64,000 nucleotides of DNA from Bacteroidota bacterium (GTDB lineage Bacteria; Bacteroidota; Bacteroidia; Cytophagales; Spirosomataceae), in the NCBI GenBank assembly GCA_020161355.1, contig JAIUOF010000011.1, positions 84,479-148,478 on the forward strand, read 5' to 3'. The position numbers and the translations under genes are program-made. Positions 9,355-17,905 of the stretch are shown here, piece after piece. Position 1 is the first letter of the stretch. The number at the start of each line of letters is the position of its first letter. The notes beneath the pieces were generated by a model. It did no database searches. It was not told the DNA's origin and saw only the letters and a program-made list of their open reading frames with translations.

Positions 9355-9378
9355 ATTTTTAATGATTGAATTATTTTA

Positions 9379-9411
9379 CAAAAATATTTTTTGGTGATTG
9401 AATAACGCAAA
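9379..9411 (-). promoter_or_regulatory. Putative promoter of the HtrA-like gene
   Basis: On the minus strand TATTTTTG (9379-9386) matches TAnnTTTG, and TTTG (9408-9411) lies 21 bases upstream, slightly longer than the usual 19-20. Confidence 0.4.
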
Positions 9412-9465
9412 TCTTTGAAATAAAATTTAGGTTTTGTAAAGGTTCTTAACAAAAATTAACTAAAA

Positions 9466-9492
9466 CACCCCTTCGGAAGCTCCAAAGGGGTG
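9466..9492 (-). terminator. Terminator of hsp20
   Basis: The inverted repeat CACCCCTT / AAGGGGTG with a 10-base or shorter loop is followed on the minus strand by TTTTAG. It sits 28 bases past the hsp20 stop. Confidence 0.6.
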
Positions 9493-9519
9493 AAAATCTA
9501 TTCAACCTTACTATTACTA

Positions 9520-9945
9520 TTAATTTATCGAAATCAATTTTGGTTCTTTTGGCTTGGCTTCTTCTTTTTTAGGAATCACCAAATTCAACACGCCGTCTTC
9601 ATACACCGCCTCGATTTTGTCGGTATCAACAGTTTGTGGCAGTCTGAAAGATCTCTTGAAGGAACCGAAGCTATACTCTTTTCTGATGTAGTTTTCGGTT
9701 TTTTCTTCGTTTTCGGTTTTTTCTTCTGCCGAAATCGTGAGGTTACGCTCATGCACTTCTACTTTGAAGGCATCTTTTTTGTAACCGGGAGCGGCCAACT
9801 CAATTTTGAAGTTTTCATCAGACTCTTTGATGTTTGCTGATGGCACTTCAGGATTCCATTTACTTACTGATGGCTCACCGAAAAATTCGTTGAACAAAGC
9901 AGGGAAAGAGTTAAGATTGTCAAAATTTCTTACTAACGTTTTCAT
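9520..9945 (-). CDS. Small heat-shock protein, Hsp20/alpha-crystallin family
   Basis: A 141-aa ATP-independent holdase chaperone that prevents aggregation of unfolding proteins in the cytoplasm. The alpha-crystallin domain spans about residues 38-130, with the strand motifs APGYKKDAFKVEVHE, LTISAEEK and the conserved end YEDGVLNLVIPKKE. A C-terminal I-x-I-type tail (LISIN) supports oligomer assembly. The promoter region has an AAATTTTG -7-like box and repeated elements further upstream (10023-10100), which fits heat- or stress-controlled expression. Confidence 0.93.
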   Translation of the reverse strand: MKTLVRNFDNLNSFPALFNEFFGEPSVSKWNPEVPSANIKESDENFKIELAAPGYKKDAFKVEVHERNLTISAEEKTENEEKTENYIRKEYSFGSFKRSFRLPQTVDTDKIEAVYEDGVLNLVIPKKEEAKPKEPKLISIN

Positions 9946-10022
9946 AATATTGTTTTGTTTTAATGTTTTACAAAATTTGTTTGATTGGCATTGAACAAAA
10001 CTTATTCCAGTTGATTTTTCAG

Positions 10023-10105
10023 GACAAAATGGCCGAATATTGCATTTTTATTAAATAGAAAAATGACAAAATGGCCGAAACTATATTTTCGATTCTGTCA
10101 TTTTA
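10023..10105. repeat. Repeated GACAAAATGGCCGAA elements upstream of hsp20
   Basis: The 15-mer GACAAAATGGCCGAA occurs at 10023-10037 and again at 10065-10079, exactly 42 bp (four helical turns) apart. A third related, inverted copy (CTGTCATTTT) follows at 10095-10104. They lie about 80-160 bp upstream of the hsp20 start and just beyond the 3' end of the gene at 10119. A bound stress regulator is the likeliest explanation (inference). Confidence 0.5.
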
Positions 10106-10118
10106 ACATAAACCTCAT

Positions 10119-10517
10119 TCAAAATTCCTCTTCCATTTTAACATCAAAAGCAAGCCCGTGCAGGACCCATTTTGCAGAAGGTTTATAAAACTCAAATGTA
10201 AACCTGATGGGCTGTCGGTCAAAACGAGCCATTACGATATACATCATGTAGCTCTCCCCCAATTTTTTTTCTTTGACAACCTCATGGCCGTAAAAATTAC
10301 CAAAAGTGTCAGGTGTAAGCGTGGCCATCTGATCCTGGAGGTTTTTTATGGCGTCCTGATTTTGTGCCATCCATTTATTAGAGGCAAAAGCCTGAGTAAT
10401 GGCTTCATCGGTACCAATAGACATAATGTCTTTGAAAAATTTATCTACACTGCTTTTGGGAGTTACGATCTGGCCAAATGATGCCAGGGAGATTAATAAT
10501 AATACGATAGTTTTCAT
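10119..10517 (-). CDS. Secreted or periplasmic hypothetical protein, 132 aa
   Basis: The N-terminus MKTIVLLLISLASFGQI is a signal peptide; the mature domain (about 115 aa) has a mixed alpha/beta pattern (SSVDKFFKDIMSIGTDEAI..., IRFTFEFYKPSAKWVLHGLAF) recalling NTF2-like small domains, but no family can be named with confidence. It overlaps the upstream DUF3592 gene by the ATGA tetranucleotide, so the two are translationally coupled. Its signal peptide is nearly the same as that of the protein at 10971. Confidence 0.75.
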   Translation of the reverse strand: MKTIVLLLISLASFGQIVTPKSSVDKFFKDIMSIGTDEAITQAFASNKWMAQNQDAIKNLQDQMATLTPDTFGNFYGHEVVKEKKLGESYMMYIVMARFDRQPIRFTFEFYKPSAKWVLHGLAFDVKMEEEF

Positions 10518-10966
10518 GAGTTAAAAAATTTTTGAAAAATGACACCGAAAAATGTAAATACTGTCCCTAAACCACATAAGACGCCCACCGCCAACCAACT
10601 GATGCCCATAGAGGCGTTTTCAGGATTGTTGAGTTTGTAGTACATGGGTAGTTTTTCGCCTACTTTGAAACGAGGAGGTCTTGCAAACTCATTTGAATAG
10701 AAAAGATGAGCCTTGTTTTGATTGTCATAATACTCAATGACAGGGGCATACCCCTGGCGATAAGCTCCGCCGTCAAGACGGATTACTATTCCAACCGTTT
10801 TTTCAGAATTTTCCATAAAAACATAATTGGAAATACCCACTGCAATGCCCCCAATGAACAAGGCTATGCCCAGATAAAGGAAGGCTTTGGGGAAGTGCTT
10901 GTCCCAAAAAGAGGGTTTGCGGTATCTTTCGCCCTGAAGCCGGGCTTTTAATTCTTCTTTGGTCAT
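10514..10966 (-). CDS. DUF3592 membrane protein
   Basis: A 150-aa protein with transmembrane segments near residues 28-50 and 122-145 enclosing an extracytoplasmic strand-rich domain (VGIVIRLDGG...YAPVIEYYDNQNKAHLFYS...KVGEKLPMYYKLNNPENA), the typical DUF3592 layout. The function of the family is unknown. It is the middle gene of a three-gene operon: 4 bases after the upstream lipocalin-like gene and overlapping the downstream one by 4 bases. Confidence 0.8.
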   Translation of the reverse strand: MTKEELKARLQGERYRKPSFWDKHFPKAFLYLGIALFIGGIAVGISNYVFMENSEKTVGIVIRLDGGAYRQGYAPVIEYYDNQNKAHLFYSNEFARPPRFKVGEKLPMYYKLNNPENASMGISWLAVGVLCGLGTVFTFFGVIFQKFFNS

Positions 10967-10970
10967 GATC

Positions 10971-12005
10971 TTACCAGGGTCTGCGTTGATAATAAGTTAC
11001 GTAGGCGTCGCCATCGATAATAATCATGGGATCGCCATTTTTGGGATGGTTTCTTTTTTCGAAGCTATACACTTTCTGGCCTTCATTTCGGGAGTTGACA
11101 TATATGCGGTTGCCGGCAAGTCGCCAGGTGCCACTGTCGGCCGATTGACTCGAACTGCCACCATAGTATCCGCCCCCATAGCCTGAAATAGAGCTCTCGG
11201 CCTGATAAGTATAAGTGCCGTTGGCGTTGATATTGATGCACCGGCTTGAACTACTGCTCGCATTGGGATTAGTAAGGGAACTCACATAACACCATTTACC
11301 GGCGATACTTTGGTCAATAGACCCGCCACCCGAGTTGGCATTTCCGGCACTATTATTTCCAGCAGAAGCCGTATTTTTATAACCAGCATGTCCTCTTACG
11401 AAAGTGGCATTTGTACCTTCACCCATTACGGTAAGTGCTTTCCCCACAAACATTACAAAAAACTGATGCTCACCTGTTTGGTCACGGCTTGTCAGTGTAT
11501 TGCCATTTAAAGTATAGGTAAACGGGCTGCCATTGTACATACCTTTTCCGTTGGCCTTGAACTCCAGATCGGCCCCTTCGGTAGTCCATTGGCCAAGGAG
11601 TTTTTCGAGCTTTGAATTTTCTGTTTTTGGAACTGAAACCGTTTTTGCAGTCTCTGTGGATGCCTCACCGACTTTTGTAATAGATCCTTTCGACGATTTT
11701 GCGAAAGTAATGGCGTCGTCTAGGTCTCCTCCACTTAAGGTAAGATTATTGCCGGAGAGTTTATAGGTGTAAGATTCATTTGTGTCCTGACCTCTGATAA
11801 TGAGCTTATTGCCACTAACAGTATAGCTAATGTTTTCTTCATCAAAAACACCTTTTCCACCGGCTTTGAGGCTGAGCTTCATTTCGTAGCCAAACTGGGT
11901 GTTGACCCATTCGCCCTGAATACCACTCCCAGAGCTCGAATTTACTTTGGCCCCAATCTGTCCGAAAGTGGCCAATGAAATCAGAATTAATAATATAGTT
12001 TTCAT
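10971..12005 (-). CDS. Secreted protein with repeated lipocalin-like domains
   Basis: A 344-aa secreted protein with signal peptide MKTILLILISLATFGQI. Three internal modules share the pattern G-W-x(n)-L-F-x-A-N-G-K-G-x-Y followed by YT-x-x-GN-x-L-x-x-x: around residues 30-95, 138-205 and 237-315. This is the shape of the calycin or lipocalin-like domains frequent in Bacteroidota (family knowledge). A serine/glycine-rich linker separates the second and third modules. First gene of the operon that continues with DUF3592 and the 132-aa protein. Confidence 0.75.
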   Translation of the reverse strand: MKTILLILISLATFGQIGAKVNSSSGSGIQGEWVNTQFGYEMKLSLKAGGKGVFDEENISYTVSGNKLIIRGQDTNESYTYKLSGNNLTLSGGDLDDAITFAKSSKGSITKVGEASTETAKTVSVPKTENSKLEKLLGQWTTEGADLEFKANGKGMYNGSPFTYTLNGNTLTSRDQTGEHQFFVMFVGKALTVMGEGTNATFVRGHAGYKNTASAGNNSAGNANSGGGSIDQSIAGKWCYVSSLTNPNASSSSSRCININANGTYTYQAESSISGYGGGYYGGSSSQSADSGTWRLAGNRIYVNSRNEGQKVYSFEKRNHPKNGDPMIIIDGDAYVTYYQRRPW

Positions 12006-12019
12006 ATTTTAAAAAGAAT

Positions 12020-13597
12020 TTATTCTCTATAGGTGATAAATATTCTTACATATTTTCCGAGTATATTTTCTGAATTGGTGGGGTGATTTTTAATTTCAAT
12101 CGTATTCCCATTTAACACATAATCAAACTGATAACCATTGGTAGCTGTGTAAGATGGTGGAACCATGTCATCGGATCTAATGGCTGTAAACGGCTGACTT
12201 CCGTAATCCACAAAAATATTGACGGCTAAAATTCTGGTCGAAGAAATACCAAGGTCATAAAACTCTACACCTCCTTCATTTACAGAGGTTCTTAATAAGG
12301 CTGGCATCAGGGCATTTTCTTCATAAAATTTAGTTTTGATTTTTGGAGCATCAGACCCTAACATGGTGTAACCGTCAACTTCTAATTTCGTATCAGGCTC
12401 TGAGTCTCCTATTCCTACATTTGAGCCGGTAAGTTTAATCCTGTTTACATCGTGAATCTGCAAACCTACACTATGGGTACTTTTTATATAGTGATTTAAA
12501 TCGCCAAAGGCCATCAAAGCAACCGATTGTGCCTGCCAGTTTGTTGGTATTATTCTAATGCTTGAATAGTATTCGGTAGAGGCATCATAAACAACAAGGG
12601 CATGATCTAGGGTGTTGACACCACTGGGCACATTTAAGCCGATTCTGCCCGTGGTTGGAAATATTGTGACCCTGTCCAATGAATTGGTTTTTAAGGAAAA
12701 CCGTCCGGAAGTTTGGTTTATAGAAGATTCGGAGAAAGCTGCAGAAAATACCATCCCACCACCTGCGTTATCGATAAACATATTGGTATTAGGGTTATTG
12801 GATCTGATATGTAAATTGTAATTAGGTGCTACTCCAATTCCCACCAATGGATTTGACCCGTTTCTAATAAATAATTTTCTGCCAACCCCAAATTCATCAA
12901 AATAGGTGTAATTGTTGGTTTCATCATAATTCCACTCCCAGTTTTTATTGTCGGTAGTGTTTCTGAGCCTGATTCCTCCGTTGTCAATCTGAAGTTTTTG
13001 TTGTGGGTCTTTGGTATCAATACCCAATTTGCCATGAACAGTCATAATTTTTGTATTAAAATCTCCCCAAATAAGCGGGTCTGGGGTGTTGGTGTTTGAA
13101 ATATACAACTTATTGCTTCCAGGCTCATTTTTTCCGGCCTGATAGCCAATATACACACCTGAGGAATCAGGGCTATCCAAAGTGCCATATCCTGCTTCAT
13201 ATCCAATAGCAGTATTTTTGCTACCATAGGTTAACCCTAGTGCCGAATTCCCCACAGCTGTATTATAACTTCCTCCAGTGTAACTATTCAAAATACCTGC
13301 TCCAATGCCAACATTAAATTTACCAAAGTTTCCATATAAACTTGAGCTTCCAATCGCAATATTAAATGTGCCATTGGTTCCATTATACATTGCGTAATTT
13401 CCCAATGCAATATTATATCCTTGTGTATTATATTTAAGAGCATCAAGACCAAATCTGAGATTTTGGATTGAGTTTAATTTGCTACTCACAATTCCATCAG
13501 GAGTAATAGTAAAGCTCGTATTATTGCTCTGCAAGACCTGATCTTGACTATATACTATGACCGGAATAAAAAAAATCGACAATAACAGTTTCTTCAT
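12020..13597 (-). CDS. Tail-fibre/YadA-head-like surface protein, 525 aa
   Basis: After a signal peptide (MKKLLLSIFFIPVIVYS) there is a run of short repeats in which N-x-A-[IV]-G recurs (ALGNYAMY, NIAIGSSSLYG, NVGIGAGIL, NTAVGNSALG, NTAIGYEAG). Such left-handed parallel beta-roll repeats occur in trimeric adhesin heads and phage tail fibres. Later segments contain LGIDTKDPQQKLQID and NVGIGDSEPDTKLEVDG, typical of the large Bacteroidota tail-fibre-like group. No type IX sorting domain is visible. It follows a 92-aa gene with an ATGA overlap. Confidence 0.75.
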   Translation of the reverse strand: MKKLLLSIFFIPVIVYSQDQVLQSNNTSFTITPDGIVSSKLNSIQNLRFGLDALKYNTQGYNIALGNYAMYNGTNGTFNIAIGSSSLYGNFGKFNVGIGAGILNSYTGGSYNTAVGNSALGLTYGSKNTAIGYEAGYGTLDSPDSSGVYIGYQAGKNEPGSNKLYISNTNTPDPLIWGDFNTKIMTVHGKLGIDTKDPQQKLQIDNGGIRLRNTTDNKNWEWNYDETNNYTYFDEFGVGRKLFIRNGSNPLVGIGVAPNYNLHIRSNNPNTNMFIDNAGGGMVFSAAFSESSINQTSGRFSLKTNSLDRVTIFPTTGRIGLNVPSGVNTLDHALVVYDASTEYYSSIRIIPTNWQAQSVALMAFGDLNHYIKSTHSVGLQIHDVNRIKLTGSNVGIGDSEPDTKLEVDGYTMLGSDAPKIKTKFYEENALMPALLRTSVNEGGVEFYDLGISSTRILAVNIFVDYGSQPFTAIRSDDMVPPSYTATNGYQFDYVLNGNTIEIKNHPTNSENILGKYVRIFITYRE

Positions 13598-13872
13598 ATT
13601 TTCAAACCATTTATTTTAAAAATCACCCATAACATTAATCTTTCCGATAGCTTTGGTTTCTTTACCAAACTCAACATATGGTGCTCTCTGAAATACATCC
13701 AGGCCAGTGTTTTTCTTTTTAGTTTTTCATTAGGTTTTATATTTTTTAGCCGAAAAAAATCCTGAATTTCAAAAGCCGCAGACTGTACAATCGATCTGGT
13801 AAAAGATTCTTCATAAAACTCTATACCAAGGCCGTAAAATAAATCATTAGGACTGTCTGCTTGATTATTCAT
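13594..13872 (-). CDS. Hypothetical protein, 92 aa
   Basis: The small, fairly basic protein (MNNQADSPNDLFYGLGIEFYEE...) has no signal peptide and no recognisable domain. Its stop codon overlaps the start of the surface-protein gene by ATGA, so it is the first cistron of that operon. It starts only about 80 bases from the divergent 7TM-LuxR receptor gene. An AAGTTTTG -7-like box lies 19 bases before the ATG. I do not recognise it; a cytoplasmic role is implied by composition only. Confidence 0.6.
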   Translation of the reverse strand: MNNQADSPNDLFYGLGIEFYEESFTRSIVQSAAFEIQDFFRLKNIKPNEKLKRKTLAWMYFREHHMLSLVKKPKLSERLMLWVIFKINGLKI

Positions 13873-13955
13873 AGGGTTTTTAGAAATTAGCCAAAACTTT
13901 TGACCCGAAATTGATACCTAAAAGCGTGAAAAGTCAATACCTCAATTGTGGTATT

Positions 13956-15350
13956 GTGAAAGAAATAATAACAATAGTGCTGATTTTCAACACTTTAGTT
14001 ATTTCATTTAATTTATTCGCACAAACTTCTAAAAATCTCCAACGCTATGATTATTTCAAAGACCCAACTTTTCAAAGCCAGCCTTTTCAAATAAAAAAAG
14101 AAGGTTTCCAGACCTCAAAAGGGTTAATTCCGGATTTGGGATGGGGAAAATTTAAAGCATGGATTAAGCTTGATCCGGAGCAGATGGCGGGGAAAAAGTA
14201 CTTAATGATTCAAAATCCCGTTTTCGACGAAATAGCGATTTATGGAGCGTCTTTTTCTCAGAAAAAAATTTATCCGGGTACTTTATTAGAAAACAGGGAG
14301 GTGTTATTCCGCTATCCCACCTTTAAAATCGAAGATGTTGCCAATAACGATGTATTTATATCGGGAATAGCAACTTTAAACCCGGCAAAATTCCCTATAA
14401 GATTATTCGACGAAAACGAACTGGATGATTTCAAGGAAAAGGAATCCCTGCGAAATGGCCTGATTCTAGGTTTTATTTCCGTGTTAATAATCCTTAACCT
14501 GATAATATTCAGTGTGTTTCGCCTCAGACCTTTTGGGGTGTTTGCACTTTCAGCTTTTTTATTTGCCACCTTATATTTATTTCTGGAAGGGTATTTTTTT
14601 GGATATTGGTATTCACCGGCGTTATTTGAAAACAAAATTCTCAATTTTCATTATTTAATTTATTTTGGCTTTCAACTAAGCAATTACTGGATTTTTAGTT
14701 CCGTATTTCAGTTGGAAATCGTAAAAACCGGACGCTTTTATACTTTTTTCAGAATCTTATTTCTGATTGGAATAATAGAAGGTGTCCTGATGTTAGTCTC
14801 CCCACTATGGTATGATTACCTGAGTGATTTTACCATAAAGACTATTGGGATGACCCTCAGGATTGGGGCGATGGTTATGAATGTGCTCATGCTTTTTATC
14901 CTTTTAAAAATAAAGAAGGAAACTCAATTGGCTAGTTGGTTTTTGGCCGCGATGGTACCCGGTTGGTTGGTGTATTTGGTGCCGAGATTCCTGCCATTCT
15001 TGTTTCATGATTTTTGGTTTACCATGCCACAATTATATTCATTATCAATGGTTTGGTATATTAGTCTGGTAAGTTTTGGTCTGGCAACTGCTGTATATAA
15101 AAACCTCCAATCTGCTGCAGAAAATACCATTGTACCTGAAAAGAAAGCTATCCTGAAGTCTGACAAGCTTTCAAAACGTGAGATGGACATTCTGATGGCC
15201 TTTACCAATGGCTTTAGTTATACTGAAATTTCCGATGCCATGTTTATCAGTCCACATACTGTCAGGACACACCTCAAAAATATTTACAGCAAAATTGGCG
15301 TAAACTCCAAAGCCGAAGCTGTGAGGTGGGTGCTGGAGGAAACAAAATAA
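13956..15350 (+). CDS. One-piece receptor: 7TMR-DISM membrane sensor with C-terminal LuxR HTH
   Basis: N-terminal signal peptide (VKEIITIVLIFNTLVISFNLFAQ), then an extracellular beta-rich domain to about residue 165 (GWGKFKAWIKL, LMIQNPVFDEIAIYG), the 7TMR-DISM extracellular module. Seven hydrophobic helices follow, and the C-terminus is a LuxR/GerE DNA-binding domain (LSKREMDILMAFTNGFSYTEI...ISPHTVRTHLKNIYSKIG). No kinase or receiver is present, so the receptor should act on DNA from the membrane. I use GTG 13956, which gives a clean signal peptide; GTG 13926 and TTG 13911 are in frame. It is divergent from the 92-aa gene and surface-protein operon, a likely target. Confidence 0.85.
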   Translation: MKEIITIVLIFNTLVISFNLFAQTSKNLQRYDYFKDPTFQSQPFQIKKEGFQTSKGLIPDLGWGKFKAWIKLDPEQMAGKKYLMIQNPVFDEIAIYGASFSQKKIYPGTLLENREVLFRYPTFKIEDVANNDVFISGIATLNPAKFPIRLFDENELDDFKEKESLRNGLILGFISVLIILNLIIFSVFRLRPFGVFALSAFLFATLYLFLEGYFFGYWYSPALFENKILNFHYLIYFGFQLSNYWIFSSVFQLEIVKTGRFYTFFRILFLIGIIEGVLMLVSPLWYDYLSDFTIKTIGMTLRIGAMVMNVLMLFILLKIKKETQLASWFLAAMVPGWLVYLVPRFLPFLFHDFWFTMPQLYSLSMVWYISLVSFGLATAVYKNLQSAAENTIVPEKKAILKSDKLSKREMDILMAFTNGFSYTEISDAMFISPHTVRTHLKNIYSKIGVNSKAEAVRWVLEETK

Positions 15351-15452
15351 TTAAATGCCGTTCAAAATATAATTCCTTCCTTTTAAATAAATATTTATTG
15401 TTTTTCAATAAATTATTATTGTTATTTGCATCATCAAAACGAAAACAAATTT

Positions 15453-15980
15453 ATGGAAAAGCATTCTAAAACATTTTTAAAACTAATGGAGGTTTTTGCC
15501 GGCATCGCCATGGTGGGCTATGCCATAGAAGCCGGAAGTAAAATTATCGCGACGATTGTGAGCATGAAAAATCCCGTAGGTGCACACAACTTGTACATGG
15601 GGCTAGACATGAGCCCGGTGTATACTTATAGTAAGCCTTATTTTGTTATGGCCATGACTATGCTGATTGCCATACCCATCCTCAAGTCGGCTATCTGGTG
15701 GGCAGTGATTGTGATGCTCAGGAAGTTGGATCTTGACAACCCTTTTTCACAAGACTTTACGTCAGGCTTTGGAAAAGTGGTAAATCTTTTAAGCGGAATC
15801 GTGATTCTGAGTGTAATTACCAATATTTGGTTAAAGTGGCTCGAAAAAACAGTTGGGCACTATGATTTCCCAAGACTGGCGGTGGAAGAATACCTCTTTA
15901 TGACGGCCCTGGTATTTATCCTGACCCAGATTTTCAAAAAAGGACACGAACTCAAACAGGAAACCGACCTCACGATCTGA
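15453..15980 (+). CDS. DUF2975 membrane protein
   Basis: A 175-aa protein with four hydrophobic helices (near residues 12-33, 55-75, 95-115 and 137-157) and a short basic C-tail. Length and spacing match DUF2975, a family found almost always next to a small YozG-type regulator, as here. The ATG at 15453 (MEKHSKTFLKLMEVF) is preferred to a TTG at 15426. The downstream HTH gene begins two bases after the stop. The biochemical role is unknown. Confidence 0.85.
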   Translation: MEKHSKTFLKLMEVFAGIAMVGYAIEAGSKIIATIVSMKNPVGAHNLYMGLDMSPVYTYSKPYFVMAMTMLIAIPILKSAIWWAVIVMLRKLDLDNPFSQDFTSGFGKVVNLLSGIVILSVITNIWLKWLEKTVGHYDFPRLAVEEYLFMTALVFILTQIFKKGHELKQETDLTI

Positions 15981-15981
15981 T

Positions 15982-16188
15982 ATGGCCATAATAGTAAATC
16001 TCGACGTAATGATGGCTCGCCGCAAGATGAGTCTCAACGAACTCTCAGAAAAGGTTGACCTCACGCTGGCCAACCTATCCATCCTGAAAACCGGTAAAGC
16101 CAAAGCCATTCGGTTCAGCACCCTCGATGCCATCTGTCGTGCCCTCGACTGTCAGCCGGGTGATATTTTGGAGTGGAGGGAGGGGTGA
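15982..16188 (+). CDS. Small Cro/C1-type HTH regulator (YozG-like)
   Basis: A 68-aa protein that is only a helix-turn-helix: MAIIVNLDVMMARRKMSLNELSEKVDLTLANLSILKTGKAKAIRFSTLDAICRALDCQPGDIL shows the two recognition helices (LNELSEKV and TLANLSILKTGKA) and the conserved QPGDIL end. It is cotranscribed with the DUF2975 gene and probably controls that operon (family pattern). Confidence 0.9.
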   Translation: MAIIVNLDVMMARRKMSLNELSEKVDLTLANLSILKTGKAKAIRFSTLDAICRALDCQPGDILEWREG

Positions 16189-16535
16189 GTGCTCCTCTCT
16201 ATCACATCTATATTTTCTTTTTAACCTGACCAATTCTTACGCAAGTTTCGGATTTCCGACATCGGAGGAATCGGTGAAGGGTTGAGGAGGGTGGAAAGGG
16301 TTTAGTTCAATTTTTTTGTTTGATAAAAACAAAGATAGGCGGTCACTTATTCTGCTATCGGCCTCTTTTTATTAAACTTTTTTTAATTTACCTTGAGAAC
16401 TTTAATATTAGAATTGATTTTTATAAATGGTATTTAATTTAACTTAAAACTAATTGATGGTTAACTTGGTTTACACCTGTTTAATTTATTTAAAATCAGG
16501 TATTCTATAATTATCAAAATTTATTTCTTCCCACT
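16189..16535. other. Intergenic region between convergent genes
   Basis: No open frame with coding character was seen in 347 bases. It lies between the ends of the HTH gene and the hydrolase gene. A weak stem AGGC/GCCT near 16337-16366 followed by CTTTTTATT may be a terminator for the plus strand. The rest is AT-rich and featureless. Confidence 0.4.
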
Positions 16536-17903
16536 CTATTCTGTTTTCAGTTTTATTGCAAAATCGTAAAATAGCTGCTGAAAACCAGGTTGGAGCATGT
16601 AACAAAACAAATCATGTCCCAATATGTCTTTTTGAATACCAGATCTCATAAATGTAAAACTTGACAGAATATTTTTGCTTTGAAGATATTCCCGAGTTAC
16701 CTCTAAATCACAATAGGAATTTGCTCCAAGGCGAGTGTTGTCACCTTTTTCTTTAAGTTGAATAATCCACTTCCTATTAAGAATCTTATCATCAGGATTG
16801 TATCCAATATACCACCGAATGTTTCGACAACTTGAATCAAGCGGTGCAAAAGATAACTTACCTGAAACTGCAGGAGCATTGAGAAGGTTTACCACGGGTT
16901 TGTTTTTAGGAACAGGAAGCGTTTTTGATACCTGAATGATATTTTCTAACAAATAATTTCGTTTGCCAGTTTTCGTTTTATTTGAGTATGAGTTCCTGAG
17001 CTTGCTTTCCAAATCAAGGCTTGATGTAAGTGCGATGTTTGTTCCAAGACTATGTGCAATAACCATAATCGGAATTGGCTTGCCTATTTTGTTCACCAAA
17101 TCCCGTAAAGCAAGCCCAATCATGTAGCTTCGTATTACGACATACTTATATTGCCTTTTTGTTTTTAAGGAAAATTTGTTTTTTGTAAAGTACTTATTAT
17201 TGCGGTCAACAATTTTCTTATGTCTTAAGGCTGGCCAAAAGACTCGCACGTACAGAATTTTAGCCGAATCGATTTCAGAATATTTTGATTTTAATGCCTT
17301 TGCCTGAACATTGGCAAGGCTATAAGGAACGTTGAATCCATGCAAATATACTACGATTTTGGAGTACCCCTCAGATAGAATTTTTTTATTAATCAATTCC
17401 GCTTTTTCGGTAAGCCATTTTTCGTTCCACTTATTAAGAAAATATAGCTCATTGCAATTCACATTAAAGGCCGAAGTACAATCTTGGTTTTTTTCAGCGT
17501 TAAAGTCATGCCATTGAGAATTTAAAATCTTATAAAAAAGCTTACTGAATTCACTGTCCTTCGCATTTTGAAATTTGTAAAAAGAATTGGTTTCAAAATA
17601 TTCTACCTTTGAACCTTCCATTACCTTATTATAAAGTGAATCCAATTTGCTTGAGTTATCGAACGCAGGCGGATAAAGGCAGCCAATGGCGTCAAATCTT
17701 ATATTGATGATGTTCGTAGAATCTTCTAATAAATCTGTCTGAAAAAAAGTATCATTGAAATTCTTCCTAAAAACATTTTTATCGGAAATATTCGGAAGCA
17801 TAAACTTCTTCGTTATTTCTTTCTTACAAGAAGCACATCGTTTTTGGCAATATAAATTTTGCACCATAATTATTATGATGAAAATAATGTATATTTTTTT
17901 CAT
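16536..17903 (-). CDS. Secreted alpha/beta hydrolase (DUF900-like)
   Basis: A 455-aa protein with signal peptide MKKIYIIFIIIIMVQNLYC. The alpha/beta hydrolase fold is shown by VVYLHGFNVPYSLANVQAKAL (oxyanion region) and the nucleophile elbow VIAHSLGTNIALTSSL, with the G-x-S-x-G-like sequence A-H-S-L-G. A late histidine, KDILGHDLFCYML, could complete the triad. The best match is the DUF900 esterase-like group; the substrate is unknown. The ATG at 17903 is preferred over a TTG at 17909. It is the last gene of a four-gene minus-strand operon of envelope proteins. Confidence 0.75.
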   Translation of the reverse strand: MKKIYIIFIIIIMVQNLYCQKRCASCKKEITKKFMLPNISDKNVFRKNFNDTFFQTDLLEDSTNIINIRFDAIGCLYPPAFDNSSKLDSLYNKVMEGSKVEYFETNSFYKFQNAKDSEFSKLFYKILNSQWHDFNAEKNQDCTSAFNVNCNELYFLNKWNEKWLTEKAELINKKILSEGYSKIVVYLHGFNVPYSLANVQAKALKSKYSEIDSAKILYVRVFWPALRHKKIVDRNNKYFTKNKFSLKTKRQYKYVVIRSYMIGLALRDLVNKIGKPIPIMVIAHSLGTNIALTSSLDLESKLRNSYSNKTKTGKRNYLLENIIQVSKTLPVPKNKPVVNLLNAPAVSGKLSFAPLDSSCRNIRWYIGYNPDDKILNRKWIIQLKEKGDNTRLGANSYCDLEVTREYLQSKNILSSFTFMRSGIQKDILGHDLFCYMLQPGFQQLFYDFAIKLKTE

Positions 17904-17905
17904 AA

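Noticed and set aside
10023..10045. Sigma-54-type promoter (TGGCCGAATATTGC)
   Set aside because: The spacing between GG and GC is 9 bases instead of 10, the orientation leads away from hsp20, and the second copy of the repeat lacks the GC part.
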